Origin: Chloroflexota bacterium
GTDB lineage: Bacteria; Chloroflexota; Anaerolineae; 4572-78; J111
Length of the DNA: 7,502 nucleotides
Reading direction: 5' to 3'
NCBI GenBank assembly: GCA_003695455.1
Contig: RFJF01000315.1
Coordinates: 1-7,502, forward strand
Shown here in pieces: positions 7,146-7,502 of the stretch; positions within the stretch are counted from its first letter, which is position 1, and every line of letters starts with the position of its first letter. The notes below the pieces were generated by a model. It was not told the DNA's origin. It saw nothing but the letters and a program-made list of their open reading frames with translations, and did not search any database. The position numbers and the translations under genes are program-made.

Positions 7146-7502
7146 ATGTCAACCCATCCCATCGCCCGCCAAATTGTTTCAGTCACACTTTTTCTGGGTT
7201 TTGTGCTGCTGCTGACCGCCTGCGCAACTGCCAGGCCGCCGCTGGCGCACACCGTTCACGTGACTGGCCCGGATGGGCAGAACGTGTCCGGTGCGCTGGT
7301 AACCGGCCACATTGGCCTGCGATACACCGTTACCGCCACCACCGCCGATGACGGCACAGCCACGCTGGCCTACGACCCCAACCATCTTGAACTGCACACC
7401 TGGACCAAAATCACGGTTGAGGCCGACGGTTACCCGGCGCAGTCGGTGCTGGTCAACTTGAAAGAGAACGCCGCCCCCAGCGAAATCCGGCTGGGCCAAA
7501 CC
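7146..7502 (+). CDS. Lipoprotein with carboxypeptidase-regulatory-like beta domain (partial, cut by window end)
   Basis: An open frame runs from ATG 7146 to the last base without a stop (119 residues visible). The N-terminus is a lipoprotein signal peptide: R8, a hydrophobic stretch (10-23), and the lipobox LTAC with the lipidated cysteine at C26. The mature part opens with a short linker (ATARPP) and then a domain patterned like a carboxypeptidase-regulatory or Ig-like fold: VHVTGPDGQNVSGALV (37-52), TADDGTATLAYDP (66-78), TKITVEADGYPAQSVLVNL (87-105). This is the usual 'a value passed on, made concrete by sequence' fold of secreted adhesion and transport proteins. What follows is outside the window, so a larger multi-domain protein is possible. 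It follows the polysaccharide genes on the same strand after 41 nt and may belong to the same transcript. Confidence 0.82.
   Translation, partial: MSTHPIARQIVSVTLFLGFVLLLTACATARPPLAHTVHVTGPDGQNVSGALVTGHIGLRYTVTATTADDGTATLAYDPNHLELHTWTKITVEADGYPAQSVLVNLKENAAPSEIRLGQT

Noticed and set aside
6307..7152. Minus-strand ORF of 281 codons opposite the membrane and beta-sandwich genes
   Set aside because: It runs across two plus-strand genes and their junction and has no domain pattern, so it is a shadow.

Overview
The window is a stretch of a surface-polysaccharide (exopolysaccharide or O-antigen type) gene cluster. All genes are on the + strand. The DNA is moderately GC-rich and gene-dense, with short gaps and frequent GTG or TTG starts. 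The protein families suggest a Chloroflexota bacterium of the Anaerolineae or a related class: a DUF2142-like membrane protein, a membrane-anchored beta-sandwich domain of a type I associate with Chloroflexota membrane glycosyltransferases, and a scattered four-helix-bundle '23S IVS' gene. This taxonomic guess comes from protein flavour only, because there is no rRNA or marker gene here.

Layout. Bases 1-33 hold the last codons of an upstream gene. A family-4 glycosyltransferase follows (50-1246). A short four-helix-bundle gene comes next (1326-1706). It is bracketed by purine-rich repeat DNA in opposite orientations, and its stop codon lies in the loop of a perfect 13-bp hairpin, so it looks like an insertion into the sugar cluster. 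Next come a GDP-L-fucose synthase-like SDR enzyme (1794-2744) and, 2 nt later, a WecG/TagA/CpsF (GT26) glycosyltransferase (2747-3538).

The largest gap (3539-3657) contains the clearest regulatory region: a sigma70-like promoter with a perfect TATAAT, one dyad between -35 and -10, and a 12-bp palindrome at the expected transcription start. It drives a large polyprenyl-phosphate sugar-1-phosphate transferase (3658-5058). That gene is followed, in the same reading frame and with only 3 nt between genes, by a polytopic DUF2142-like membrane protein (5062-6393) and a doubly membrane-anchored beta-sandwich protein (6397-7104). The last gene (7146 to the window end) is a lipoprotein with a carboxypeptidase-regulatory-like domain, cut by the window edge.

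How they fit together (inference from families): the phosphotransferase loads the first sugar-1-phosphate onto undecaprenyl phosphate at the inner face of the membrane. The GT26 enzyme is a good candidate for adding the second sugar and the GT4 enzyme for a later one. The SDR enzyme would supply a GDP-deoxysugar such as GDP-L-fucose, although its usual partner gmd is not in the window. The DUF2142-like protein may act on lipid-linked sugars on the outer face. The two exported proteins after it are of unknown role. No tRNA, rRNA, CRISPR array, transposase or reverse transcriptase was seen, and no gene-free stretch exceeds 300 bases.
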